A stretch of 48,643 nucleotides of DNA from Prochlorococcus sp. AG-347-M23 (lineage in GTDB: Bacteria; Cyanobacteriota; Cyanobacteriia; PCC-6307; Cyanobiaceae), in contig QCCU01000011.1 of the NCBI GenBank assembly GCA_003278855.1, forward strand, positions 1 to 48,643, given 5' to 3'. Shown in pieces: positions 1 to 7,608 of the stretch. Below the pieces are notes generated by a model. It was not told the origin of the DNA. It was given only the letters and a program-made list of their open reading frames with translations, and searched no databases. The position numbers and the translations under genes are program-made. How positions within the stretch are numbered: the first letter of the stretch is position 1; each line of letters begins with the position of its first letter.

Positions 1-95
1 TTGGAGCATAATCTAGCAACGCTCCCAACATTTAAAGGACCATTAGGTTCAACTAATATTACCTTTAAATTAGAAAAATTTTTTCCCAAAATCAT
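1..95 (-). CDS. TrmH/SpoU-family RNA 2'-O-methyltransferase, N-terminal fragment cut by window edge
   Basis: Only the first 31 codons lie in the window; the gene continues past position 1. The visible protein starts [17 protein letters not shown] and goes on with NGPLNVGSVARLCS. This matches the N-terminal pattern of the SPOUT/TrmH superfamily (TrmJ-like 'V.LVEP..P.N.G..AR'), which 2'-O-methylates tRNA or rRNA with SAM. The ATG at 95-93 overlaps the TGA stop of cytM in an ATGA arrangement, so the two genes are probably co-transcribed and translationally coupled. The knotted SAM-binding C-terminal half is outside the window, so the exact substrate (tRNA Cm/Um32 or rRNA) cannot be judged. Family call is fairly sure, subfamily is not. 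Confidence 0.75.
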   Translation of the reverse strand, partial: MILGKNFSNLKVILVEPNGPLNVGSVARLCS

Positions 96-478
96 TCAAG
101 ACTATGAAGATACTTTAATAAATTGGACATATTTACAGGATCAATCTCAAAACTTGGCATTGGGGGAGTTAGGCCTCCAGTAACTTGTTTTATTATCTCC
201 TTATCATTCAATCGTTGAGTTACTGAGTGTAAGTCTGGCCCCACTAATCCTCTTGCTGTAATTCCATGACATCCAACACAATTCATCTTAAAAAGAGCAT
301 TTCCCTTCTCCGCAGAGCCATTAAGCTCAAGAGTTTCAATAATATATTTGTTATTTTCTTGATGTTTTACGAAAAATATTGAAAAACAAATCAATAAAAC
401 TACAAATACAATAAAAACGATTTTTAATAAATCTCTTTTAAAGCCTCTTTCTGCTGCAGTTGATGAAGATGTTGACAC
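92..478 (-). CDS. cytM: Cytochrome cM, membrane-anchored c-type cytochrome
   Basis: A 128-residue protein with a basic N-terminus, one uncleaved hydrophobic segment (about residues 18-37) and a small class I cytochrome c domain. The haem-binding motif CVGCH is at residues 67-71, and a methionine in PPMPSF (residue 107) fits as the distal axial ligand. Size, signal anchor and order of motifs match cyanobacterial cytochrome cM, a low-abundance electron carrier conserved in cyanobacteria and linked to respiration and repression of photosynthesis in dark heterotrophic conditions. The start codon is GTG (478-476); no ATG lies nearby in frame. It is divergent from petG with only 55 bases between the two starts, so the promoters must overlap. 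Its stop overlaps the next gene by ATGA. Confidence 0.88.
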   Translation of the reverse strand: MSTSSSTAAERGFKRDLLKIVFIVFVVLLICFSIFFVKHQENNKYIIETLELNGSAEKGNALFKMNCVGCHGITARGLVGPDLHSVTQRLNDKEIIKQVTGGLTPPMPSFEIDPVNMSNLLKYLHSLE

Positions 479-533
479 AAAAAATAATCTCTATGTAACA
501 ATTGTGAATAAGAAATTTAAAAAAGGCAAAAAA

Positions 534-653
534 ATGATCGAGCCTCTTCTATGTGGAATTGTTTTAGGTTTAGTTCCAATAACTCTTCTTGGATTATTCG
601 TAAGTGCATGGAATCAATACAGAAGAGGATCAGGGATGCTGGACATTGATTAA
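534..653 (+). CDS. petG: Cytochrome b6-f complex subunit 5 (PetG)
   Basis: A 39-residue protein beginning [19 protein letters not shown] and ending GSGMLDID. One transmembrane helix (about residues 4-25) is followed by a WNQYRRG stretch, which is the hallmark of PetG. PetG is a small single-helix subunit needed for stability of the cytochrome b6-f complex in the thylakoid membrane. The gene is short enough to be missed by length filters. It is divergent from cytM, another electron-transport gene. Its last 24 bases overlap the 3' end of rsmD on the opposite strand, so the tail of each protein is encoded in the antisense of the other. Confidence 0.95.
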   Translation: MIEPLLCGIVLGLVPITLLGLFVSAWNQYRRGSGMLDID

Positions 654-1229
654 AAATGTTAATCTTGACTGCCCATAATTTCTTACATCTATAGTTTCCC
701 ACAAAGTACTTTTTTTAATAAATAGGTTTGGAGAATGTTCACAAATAACTGTTGAATCTTTTTTTAAAAAATCACAATTGAATAATTGATCTAAAACTAA
801 TTCATGGAAATCCACATCATAGGGAGGATCTAGATAAACAAAATCAAATTTTAATTCGTTTACATCCATATTTGTAGATGATAAGTTTCTCTCATAATTT
901 GGTTTTGTCCATTTCAAAACGTCTTTACAAATAACTTCGATATCATTTCTCCTATTTTCTATATTCTCCAATGAGAGTAAATTTTCTAAGCAAATTTGTG
1001 AGTTAATTTTGTTTTTTTCAATTGCAATTATTTTGCTTGCCCCGTGATTATATGCTTCACAAGATATTGCCCCTGTTCCACTGAATAAATCTAACCAGTT
1101 ACTATTTTCAACTCTATTGCTCAATATATTAAATATGGCCTCTCTCACTCTCAAAGTTGTAGGTCTTGTATGTGAATTATTTGGACTTTGGAGTTTTTTA
1201 CCGCCTATTAATCTTAAATTAGTCTTCAT
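630..1229 (-). CDS. rsmD: 16S rRNA (guanine(966)-N2)-methyltransferase RsmD
   Basis: A 199-residue protein with the RsmD layout. It begins with [12 protein letters not shown] and [16 protein letters not shown] (substrate and SAM entry region). The SAM-binding motif DLFSGTGAI is at about 47-55, the acidic residue of motif II is in IIAIEKN (about 67-73), and the catalytic DPPYD, the N2-guanine methyltransferase version of NPPY, is at 134-138. It methylates G966 of 16S rRNA in the assembling small subunit. It lies 13 bases after hisH on the same strand, so it is probably the end of a hisH-rsmD unit. The last codons overlap petG on the other strand by 24 bases. The length is typical of the family. 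Confidence 0.92.
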   Translation of the reverse strand: MKTNLRLIGGKKLQSPNNSHTRPTTLRVREAIFNILSNRVENSNWLDLFSGTGAISCEAYNHGASKIIAIEKNKINSQICLENLLSLENIENRRNDIEVICKDVLKWTKPNYERNLSSTNMDVNELKFDFVYLDPPYDVDFHELVLDQLFNCDFLKKDSTVICEHSPNLFIKKSTLWETIDVRNYGQSRLTFLINVQHP

Positions 1230-1242
1230 CCCTAAGCATCTG

Positions 1243-1860
1243 TTATTGAATATTACTCAGCCATCTTCTCAAAAGTTTTTCACCAGTTTTTCCAGATTTT
1301 TCAGGATGAAATTGACACGCTAATAAATTATCATTCTCAATCATTGCAGTTAATTTTTCAGAACCATAATCAACCTGAGCTGCAATAATATTTAAGTCAT
1401 CTGGGATCGCATGATAAGAATGTACAAAATAGACCCAGTTATTTAATTCTTCAATCCCAAATAAAGTATTTTTTTTTGTAGGCAAAAGTTGGCACCAACC
1501 CATGTGTGGGATTCTTTGGTTAACAATATTAGGTATTTTTTGTATTTTTCCTTTTAAAATTCCCAACCCTTGAACTTTTCCTTCATCACTAGATTCAAAA
1601 AGGAGTTGAAGACCTAGACATATCCCAAAAAAGGACTTCCCACTTTTAATCCAATTTTTCAAATCATTTATCAAATCAGTATTATTGAGATTATTCATCG
1701 CTGGATCAAATGCTCCAACACCAGGAAGTATTATCGCCTTACAAAGCTTGGAATCATTAAAGTTTTTAATTAATATAATTTCTTCTCCAAGACTTTCTAG
1801 AGATTTTGTTACAGAATGAATATTACCCATTCCATAGTCTATTAGTCCAATTTTATGCAA
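1243..1860 (-). CDS. hisH: Imidazole glycerol phosphate synthase, glutamine amidotransferase subunit HisH
   Basis: A 205-residue class I glutamine amidotransferase of histidine biosynthesis. It supplies ammonia to HisF, which makes IGP and AICAR from PRFAR. Visible features are the N-terminal IGLIDYGMGNIHSV, the oxyanion region ILPGVGAFDPAM, the nucleophile in GICLGLQLL (Cys81), and the His185/Glu187 pair in FHPEKSG. The start is taken as TTG at 1860: the conserved IGLIDYG strand follows within four residues, and no ATG exists in frame between this point and the trxA stop, 11 bases away. No clear Shine-Dalgarno sequence is seen. It sits between trxA and rsmD, all on the same strand. hisF is not in the window. 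Confidence 0.93.
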   Translation of the reverse strand: MHKIGLIDYGMGNIHSVTKSLESLGEEIILIKNFNDSKLCKAIILPGVGAFDPAMNNLNNTDLINDLKNWIKSGKSFFGICLGLQLLFESSDEGKVQGLGILKGKIQKIPNIVNQRIPHMGWCQLLPTKKNTLFGIEELNNWVYFVHSYHAIPDDLNIIAAQVDYGSEKLTAMIENDNLLACQFHPEKSGKTGEKLLRRWLSNIQ

Positions 1861-1871
1861 AGGTTTTAAAT

Positions 1872-2195
1872 TTATAAATGCTTAGTTAAAGTGCTCGAAA
1901 GCGTTGCTTTTGGCACAGCACCCACAACGGTATCAACCTTTTGACCACCTTTGAATATCATTAATGTAGGAATACTTCTAATTCCGTATTGACTTGCTAC
2001 ATTTGGATTCTCATCTGTATTTAATTTAAAAACTTTAATTTTACCTTCAAAGTCTTTTGAGATTTCTTCTACAACTGGAGCGACCATCCTACAAGGGCCG
2101 CACCATGGTGCCCAAAAATCAACCAATACTGGTAGATCACTTTGCAGTACATCCTTGTCAAATGAAGAATCAGTTACGGCTGGAGCTGATGACAT
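1872..2195 (-). CDS. trxA: Thioredoxin (m-type, TrxA)
   Basis: A 107-residue single-domain thioredoxin. The redox motif WCGPC is at 31-35 within [15 protein letters not shown], and the cis-proline loop is in SIPTLMIF. The length equals the usual bacterial TrxA/chloroplast m-type. It acts in the cytoplasm as a dithiol reductant for targets such as ribonucleotide reductase, peroxiredoxins and Calvin-cycle enzymes, receiving electrons from ferredoxin- or NADPH-thioredoxin reductase. The ATG at 2195 has AAAAAGGA about 11 bases upstream. The guaB-Yfr1-trxA order is the conserved setting in which the small RNA Yfr1 was described in cyanobacteria. Confidence 0.97.
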   Translation of the reverse strand: MSSAPAVTDSSFDKDVLQSDLPVLVDFWAPWCGPCRMVAPVVEEISKDFEGKIKVFKLNTDENPNVASQYGIRSIPTLMIFKGGQKVDTVVGAVPKATLSSTLTKHL

Positions 2196-2286
2196 AATTT
2201 AAGTATTCCTTTTTGAAAATTTAGCAGGCAATTCTTTTAAGTGATGATTTCATTACAGATAAAATAATATAAGTAACAAAATATCT

Positions 2287-2308
2287 AAAAAAGCCCGATT
2301 AATCGGGC
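2287..2308 (-). terminator. Rho-independent terminator of Yfr1
   Basis: A perfect 16-base palindrome, GCCCGATTAATCGGGC, is followed on the minus strand by TTTTTT. It forms the 3' hairpin of Yfr1 and is also the only strong intrinsic terminator I found in the window. It could stop guaB read-through as well. Confidence 0.9.
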
Positions 2309-2341
2309 GATTTAGTGTGTGAGGAGTATGGGGTTTCCCCC
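2287..2341 (-). ncRNA. yfr1: Small regulatory RNA Yfr1
   Basis: The space between guaB and trxA encodes, on the minus strand, a short 5' hairpin (GGGGGAAACCCC, 2341-2330), an unpaired stretch containing ACTCCTCACACAC (2327-2315), and a perfect GC-rich stem (GCCCGATTAATCGGGC, 2308-2293) followed by six T residues (2292-2287). This is the architecture of Yfr1, the roughly 55-65 nt RNA found throughout cyanobacteria. Its ultraconserved single-stranded CUCCUCACAC element is reported to pair with target mRNAs (for example outer-membrane porin genes in MED4). A TATAAA box ends six bases before the predicted first G. The 5' end is inferred from the motif and the -10 box, so it could be off by a base or two. 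Confidence 0.95.
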
Positions 2342-2346
2342 ATCAT

Positions 2347-2352
2347 TTTATA
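2347..2352 (-). promoter_or_regulatory. -10 box of the Yfr1 promoter
   Basis: TATAAA on the minus strand, five bases before the predicted +1 of Yfr1 (2341). No convincing -35 hexamer is seen, which is common for Prochlorococcus promoters. The box lies in the 84-base stretch downstream of the guaB stop, so Yfr1 has its own promoter. Confidence 0.7.
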
Positions 2353-2425
2353 ATAACTCCTAATTAGAAAATTTTTCAATTTAATACTTAATTCACCAAG
2401 TTTTTATAATTTTGCTCTAAATGAA

Positions 2426-3589
2426 CTACTTACCCATCCCAAGCTGCTGAGCTTTTTGATAAACCTTACCCTCTGTAAGAAGCGATGGTGCAATAACTAT
2501 TTCAACTTCCTGCATTTCTTTAATATTTTTTGCCCCAAGAGTACTCATTGAGGTTCTAATGGCTCCTAATAAGTTATGTGTCCCATCATCAAGTAAGGCA
2601 GGGCCTTTAATAATTCTTTCTAAGGATCCTGTAGAACCAACTTCAATTCTTGTGCCCCTTGGCAATACTGGACTTGGAGTAGCCATGCCCCAGTGAAATC
2701 CTTTCCCTGGAGCGTTTGAGGATTTAGCTATTGGGGATCCAATCATTACAGCATCTGCTCCACATGCTAAACATTTACAGATATCTCCGCCCGTCACAAT
2801 TCCTCCGTCACCAATAATAGGAATATAACGACCACTTTCTTGAAAATAATCATTTCTGGCCGCACTACAATCAGCTATTGCAGTTGCTTGAGGAATTCCA
2901 ATTCCCAGTACTCCTCTTGATGTACATGCTGCTCCAGGTCCTATCCCAACCATTAATCCTGCAACTCCTGCTTCCATGAGAAGTTTTGCGACTTCGTAAG
3001 TAACACAATTTCCTGCTACAACTGGGACATTCATAGATTGGCAAAGATCTTTAATATTTAAGGTTTCCTTACCTTCCAAACTAAGATGTTCAGTTGAAAC
3101 AACTGTTCCTTGAAGAAAAAATAAATCTATTTTGGAATTATTTAGTGTTTCTTTAAAATTAATAGCAGCTTGAGGAGTCCCACTAAAAGCAGCGATACCT
3201 CCTCCTTCTTTGACTTCATTTATTCTTTGTAAGATCAATCCCTCCTTGACGGGTTCACTGTATATCTTCTGCATTAACGGAACAAAATCATTTTTCCCGA
3301 CTGATGCTATTTGGTTCAATATTTCATCAGGATTTTCATATCTTGTTTGTATACCCTCCATATTAATAACCCCTATAGAACCTAATTTTGTGAGTTCTAC
3401 AGCAGTATTGACATCGACAACACTGTCCATGGCACTAGCCACGATGGGAACTTCTCTTTTGATATCACCTATTGACCAAGAAGGATCAGTCAAATCGTAA
3501 TCAAGTGTTCTATTCCCAGGGACTAAAGCTATTTCATCAATGCCATAAGCCCTTCTGACTTTTTTATTTAAACCAAGTTCAATATTCAC
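2426..3589 (-). CDS. guaB: IMP dehydrogenase family protein, GuaB3 type (no CBS domains)
   Basis: A 387-residue (beta/alpha)8-barrel protein of the IMPDH/GMPR family. Catalytic Cys222 lies in GIGPGAACTSR, the phosphate-binding loop in GDGGIVTGGDICKCLACGAD (about 260-279), and a GSPIAKS loop follows. Canonical IMPDH is about 490 residues with two regulatory CBS domains inserted after the first quarter. Here the barrel is uninterrupted and the active-site loop reads GAACTSR instead of the usual GSICTTR. Both are features of the GuaB3 group found in cyanobacteria and actinobacteria. The likely reaction is NAD-dependent oxidation of IMP to XMP for GMP synthesis. The start is GTG (3589). Divergent from gyrA with a 179-base spacer. 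Confidence 0.9.
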   Translation of the reverse strand: MNIELGLNKKVRRAYGIDEIALVPGNRTLDYDLTDPSWSIGDIKREVPIVASAMDSVVDVNTAVELTKLGSIGVINMEGIQTRYENPDEILNQIASVGKNDFVPLMQKIYSEPVKEGLILQRINEVKEGGGIAAFSGTPQAAINFKETLNNSKIDLFFLQGTVVSTEHLSLEGKETLNIKDLCQSMNVPVVAGNCVTYEVAKLLMEAGVAGLMVGIGPGAACTSRGVLGIGIPQATAIADCSAARNDYFQESGRYIPIIGDGGIVTGGDICKCLACGADAVMIGSPIAKSSNAPGKGFHWGMATPSPVLPRGTRIEVGSTGSLERIIKGPALLDDGTHNLLGAIRTSMSTLGAKNIKEMQEVEIVIAPSLLTEGKVYQKAQQLGMGK

Positions 3590-3768
3590 GAAATTTTTTC
3601 TTTATTCTGATTAAATTAACAACTAAAGGGGTAATAAGCCAAGGTTTATTCAAAAACAACAGGTTTTATTTTGATTTGTGTGTAAATGTGAGTATTTGGG
3701 AATTAAATAAATATTTTTTTTTATTCATTATGACAATCAGCGATTATTATTAAAAAAAGGATTTTTAT

Positions 3769-6366
3769 ATGTCTGATATTTTAGATTCTGATAACTCAGG
3801 ATTAAGCGAAGATAACGACCGAATTATTCAGACTGACCTAAGAAACGAGATGTCTCGCTCATATCTTGAGTACGCAATGAGCGTTATAGTTGGTCGTGCT
3901 CTTCCAGATGCAAGAGATGGATTAAAACCTGTTCATAGGAGAATTCTTTATGCAATGTATGAACTTGGTTTAACTAGCGGTAGACCATACAGAAAATGTG
4001 CAAGAGTTGTTGGGGAAGTACTAGGTAAATACCACCCACATGGCGATACTGCTGTTTATGATGCTTTGGTTAGGATGGCTCAGGATTTCTCTATGAGGAT
4101 GCCACTCATAGATGGCCATGGAAACTTTGGTTCTGTTGATAACGACCCTCCAGCAGCAATGAGATATACAGAATCTCGTTTAAAATCCCTTACAGATGAA
4201 AGTTTATTAGAGGATATTGAATCTGAAACTGTAGATTTCGCCGATAATTTTGACGGTTCTCAGCAAGAACCAACAGTTTTACCTGCTAGGATTCCTCAAC
4301 TACTACTAAATGGATCTTCTGGGATAGCAGTAGGAATGGCAACTAACATTCCACCTCATAATTTAGGGGAATTAATTAATGGTCTTAAATCAATCATCAA
4401 TAACCCTTCGATTGAAGATAGGGAACTTTTTGAAATAATTAAGGGTCCTGATTTTCCTACAGGTGGTCAAATCTTAGGCAGAGATGGTATCAGAGAAACT
4501 TTCAAGACAGGAAGGGGTTCTATAACCATGAGAGGTGTAGCAAATATTGAGCAAATTAAATCCAGTGGTAGAGCAGAAAAAGATGCAGTAATAATTACAG
4601 AGCTCCCATTTCAAACTAATAAAGCGGCATTGATAGAAAGAATTGCTGACTTGGTTAATGAAAAAAAATTAGAAGGTATTTCTGATATAAGAGATGAAAG
4701 TGATCGAGACGGAATGAGGATTGTTATTGAACTAAAAAGGGATGCCTACCCACAAGTAGTTTTAAATAATTTATTTAAGTTAACACCTCTGCAAAATAAT
4801 TTTAGTGCAAATATCCTTGCTTTAGTAAAAGGAGAGCCTACAACACTTTCACTCAGGAAAATGTTAGATGTATTTCTAGACTTCAGAGTTGAGACAATAA
4901 GACGAAGAACAGAGTTTTTATTAAAAAAGGCTGAAGAGAGGGATCACATTGTAAAAGGTCTTTTATTAGCATTAGGTGCTATGGATGAGATTATTAATCT
5001 AATAAGATCAGCAAAAGATACAGTTTCAGCCAGAGAAAAATTACAAACTGATCATGAGTTATCTGCCACACAGGCAGAAGCTATTTTACAAATGCAATTA
5101 AGAAGATTAACAGCACTAGAAGCAGATAAAATCAAAGGGGAACATGATGAGTTAACAAAAAAAATTAACTTATATCAGCAAATATTGAATAGTAAAGAAA
5201 GAATTTTTGAAATTATTCTTGAAGAACTTAATAAAATCGATGAAAGATTTTCCTCACCAAGAAAAACAGAAATACTTGATTTAGGTGGTGGTCTAGATGA
5301 TATTGATCTTATTGCTAATGACAGATCTGTAGTTTTATTGACTGAAGCGGGTTATTTAAAAAGAATGCCTGTTAATGAATTTGAATCTACAAGTCGTGGG
5401 TCTAGAGGTAAAGCTGGAACAAAGACACAAGAAGATGATGAAGTAAAACTATTTATAAGCTGTAATGACCATGATACTCTTTTGCTTTTTAGTGATAGAG
5501 GAGTATCTTATGCTCTGCCAGCATATAGAGTTCCCATGAGCAGCAGAACAGCTAAAGGTACTCCATCAGTTCAACTTCTCCCAATACCAAGAGAAGAAAA
5601 GATAACCTCGCTAGTTGCAGTAGATTCTTTTGATAACGATTGTTATCTATTAATGCTAACCAAGGCTGGATTTATAAAAAGAACTTCACTTTCTGCATTC
5701 TCAAAAATTCGATCAAATGGCTTAATAGCAATAAATCTTGAGGATGGAGATTCCTTAACTTGGGTTAGATTATCAAAAGAGGGTGACAGTGTTTTGATTG
5801 GATCCAGAACAGGAATGGCGATTCATTTCAGACTAGATATTAACGAATTAAGACCACTAGGCAGGACGGCAAGGGGGGTTAAATCTATGAACCTTAGGAA
5901 AGGAGATAATCTTGTATCTATGGATGTTTTAACATCTGATTTAGTTGATAAATTAGCTAAAAGTGAAGATCTCACGAAAGAGTCTGATGAAAATCTCGAA
6001 GTTAACTCTTCAGAAGGTCCTTGGGTACTAATAGCCAGTGCATTTGGACTTGGCAAAAGAGTACCCGTAACTCAATTCAGATTACAAAAAAGAGCAGGTA
6101 TGGGCTTAAGAGCTATAAAATTCAGAATTAAAGATGATGTATTAGTTTGTTTGAAGGTCCTTGGAGAAGGGGAAGAATTACTTTTTGTAACCGAAAAGGG
6201 CGTGATAGTGAGAACAAACGCAGATAAAATATCCCAACAATCTAGAGCCGCTACTGGAGTAAAATTACAAAAATTAGATGAGGGTGATCATTTATCAGAA
6301 GTTGTATTAGTTCCTCATGAACAAAAAGAAGAAACAGACCAAGTCAACCAAGTCAAAGAAAATTAA
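3769..6366 (+). CDS. gyrA: DNA gyrase/topoisomerase IV subunit A
   Basis: An 865-residue type IIA topoisomerase A subunit. The breakage-reunion domain covers about residues 20-500, with the quinolone-resistance region [17 protein letters not shown] (Thr94 at the E. coli Ser83 position, Asp98 at Asp87) and active-site Tyr133 in [10 protein letters not shown]. The C-terminal beta-pinwheel follows from about residue 515, with the repeated blade pattern 'LLLFSDRG', '[11 protein letters not shown]', 'VTEKGVIVR'. The GyrA-box position holds SRGSRGKAG, a degenerate version of QRRGGKG. It forms an A2B2 enzyme with GyrB to introduce negative supercoils. The ATG has AAAGGA seven bases upstream. crtL follows after 23 bases and may be co-transcribed. 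ParC function may also reside here; the sequence cannot settle it. Confidence 0.93.
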   Translation: MSDILDSDNSGLSEDNDRIIQTDLRNEMSRSYLEYAMSVIVGRALPDARDGLKPVHRRILYAMYELGLTSGRPYRKCARVVGEVLGKYHPHGDTAVYDALVRMAQDFSMRMPLIDGHGNFGSVDNDPPAAMRYTESRLKSLTDESLLEDIESETVDFADNFDGSQQEPTVLPARIPQLLLNGSSGIAVGMATNIPPHNLGELINGLKSIINNPSIEDRELFEIIKGPDFPTGGQILGRDGIRETFKTGRGSITMRGVANIEQIKSSGRAEKDAVIITELPFQTNKAALIERIADLVNEKKLEGISDIRDESDRDGMRIVIELKRDAYPQVVLNNLFKLTPLQNNFSANILALVKGEPTTLSLRKMLDVFLDFRVETIRRRTEFLLKKAEERDHIVKGLLLALGAMDEIINLIRSAKDTVSAREKLQTDHELSATQAEAILQMQLRRLTALEADKIKGEHDELTKKINLYQQILNSKERIFEIILEELNKIDERFSSPRKTEILDLGGGLDDIDLIANDRSVVLLTEAGYLKRMPVNEFESTSRGSRGKAGTKTQEDDEVKLFISCNDHDTLLLFSDRGVSYALPAYRVPMSSRTAKGTPSVQLLPIPREEKITSLVAVDSFDNDCYLLMLTKAGFIKRTSLSAFSKIRSNGLIAINLEDGDSLTWVRLSKEGDSVLIGSRTGMAIHFRLDINELRPLGRTARGVKSMNLRKGDNLVSMDVLTSDLVDKLAKSEDLTKESDENLEVNSSEGPWVLIASAFGLGKRVPVTQFRLQKRAGMGLRAIKFRIKDDVLVCLKVLGEGEELLFVTEKGVIVRTNADKISQQSRAATGVKLQKLDEGDHLSEVVLVPHEQKEETDQVNQVKEN

Positions 6367-6389
6367 AAGAAAATGGTTTATTAGATAAT

Positions 6390-7601
6390 ATGGAAATACT
6401 TGATATTCTAATTTTAGGTTCCGGGCCTGCAGCACTATGCTTGGCTTCAGAATTAGCCAAGCAAGATCTAAATATTAAGGGCATATCAACTAAATCTCCA
6501 AATGAAAAATGGGAGAATACATATGGTATTTGGGCTTCTGAATTAGAGGAATTAGGATTAGAGTCTTTGTTATCTCATCGATGGTGCAAAACAGTTAGTT
6601 TTTTTGGAAATGGCGAAAATAAAAAGGGAGATTATCCTACAAAACATAACTACGATTATGGCTTGATAAATCAAGAAGCTTTTCAAAATGAACTTTTAAA
6701 AAAATGTAAAGGAATTGAATGGTTGAATGAAACAGCAAAAGATATAAAGGAGAAAAATAAACTATCTGAAGTTATTTGTTTTTCAGGTCTAAGAATAAAG
6801 GCGAGGTTAGTCATTGACGCAAGTGGTCATAAAAGTACTTTCATAAAAAGACCATTCCAAAATGAAATCGCTCAACAAGCTGCGTACGGGATTGTCGGTA
6901 AATTTTCATCACCACCAGTTAATAAGGATCAGTTTGTCTTAATGGATTTTCGTCCAAATCACTTAAACAATGAAGAGAAGTTATCATCTCCTTCCTTTCT
7001 TTATGCAATGGATCTTGGAGATGAAACTTTTTTTGTTGAAGAAACATCATTAGCTAGTTATCCTGCCTTATCCCAAGAGGATCTCAAAAAAAGACTTTTA
7101 AAAAGATTGAAAAGCAAGGGTATTCAGGTAAGTGAAATTTTTCATGAAGAGAATTGCCTTTTCCCAATGAATTTACCCCTCCCATTTAAAAAACAATTTG
7201 TACTTGGTTTTGGAGGGTCTGCAAGCATGGTGCATCCTGCATCAGGATATATGATCGGATCTTTATTAAGAAGAGCTCCACTCCTTGCAAAAAAATTAGC
7301 AATCTTTTTAAAAGAACCTGATCTCAGTTCTCTTGAACTGGCAACAAAAGGTTGGGATATCCTATGGCCTTACGAGTTAATACAAAGGCATAAACTTTAC
7401 CAATATGGATTAAGAAGACTAATGAGTTTTGACGAAAGTAGATTAAGAAGCTTTTTCACAAATTTCTTTAGATTATCGACTAATGAATGGGTAGGTTTTC
7501 TTACTAATACACTTCCACTTCCAAAACTAATTTATGTGATGAGTAAGATGTTTATAAATTCACCTCTAAAAGTAAAACTAGGAATGCTTAAATTAAATTA
7601 G
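6390..7601 (+). CDS. crtL: Lycopene cyclase (CrtL type, probably beta-cyclase)
   Basis: A 403-residue FAD-dependent cyclase of the plant-type CrtL/LCY family. The N-terminal Rossmann signature is LILGSGPAALCLASELA (residues 7-23); later come GIWASELEELG, the VIDASGH strand and GFGGSASMVHPASGYMIGSLLRRAP, the conserved cyclase motif with FAD-binding residues. It converts the psi ends of lycopene to beta (and possibly epsilon) rings, on the route to zeaxanthin and alpha-carotene. Prochlorococcus has two such enzymes, CrtL-b (beta) and CrtL-e (beta and epsilon). Neighbourhood memory (gyrA and leuA close to petH/zwf) favours CrtL-b here, but the ring specificity cannot be read with certainty from the sequence. 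It ends seven bases from the converging GH57 gene. Confidence 0.85.
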   Translation: MEILDILILGSGPAALCLASELAKQDLNIKGISTKSPNEKWENTYGIWASELEELGLESLLSHRWCKTVSFFGNGENKKGDYPTKHNYDYGLINQEAFQNELLKKCKGIEWLNETAKDIKEKNKLSEVICFSGLRIKARLVIDASGHKSTFIKRPFQNEIAQQAAYGIVGKFSSPPVNKDQFVLMDFRPNHLNNEEKLSSPSFLYAMDLGDETFFVEETSLASYPALSQEDLKKRLLKRLKSKGIQVSEIFHEENCLFPMNLPLPFKKQFVLGFGGSASMVHPASGYMIGSLLRRAPLLAKKLAIFLKEPDLSSLELATKGWDILWPYELIQRHKLYQYGLRRLMSFDESRLRSFFTNFFRLSTNEWVGFLTNTLPLPKLIYVMSKMFINSPLKVKLGMLKLN

Positions 7602-7608
7602 TATTTTT

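Noticed and set aside
1..183. Plus-strand open frame of 60 codons starting with TTG at the left edge
   Set aside because: It lies opposite the end of cytM and the start of the TrmH-family gene, both of which have clear family motifs. It is an antisense shadow.
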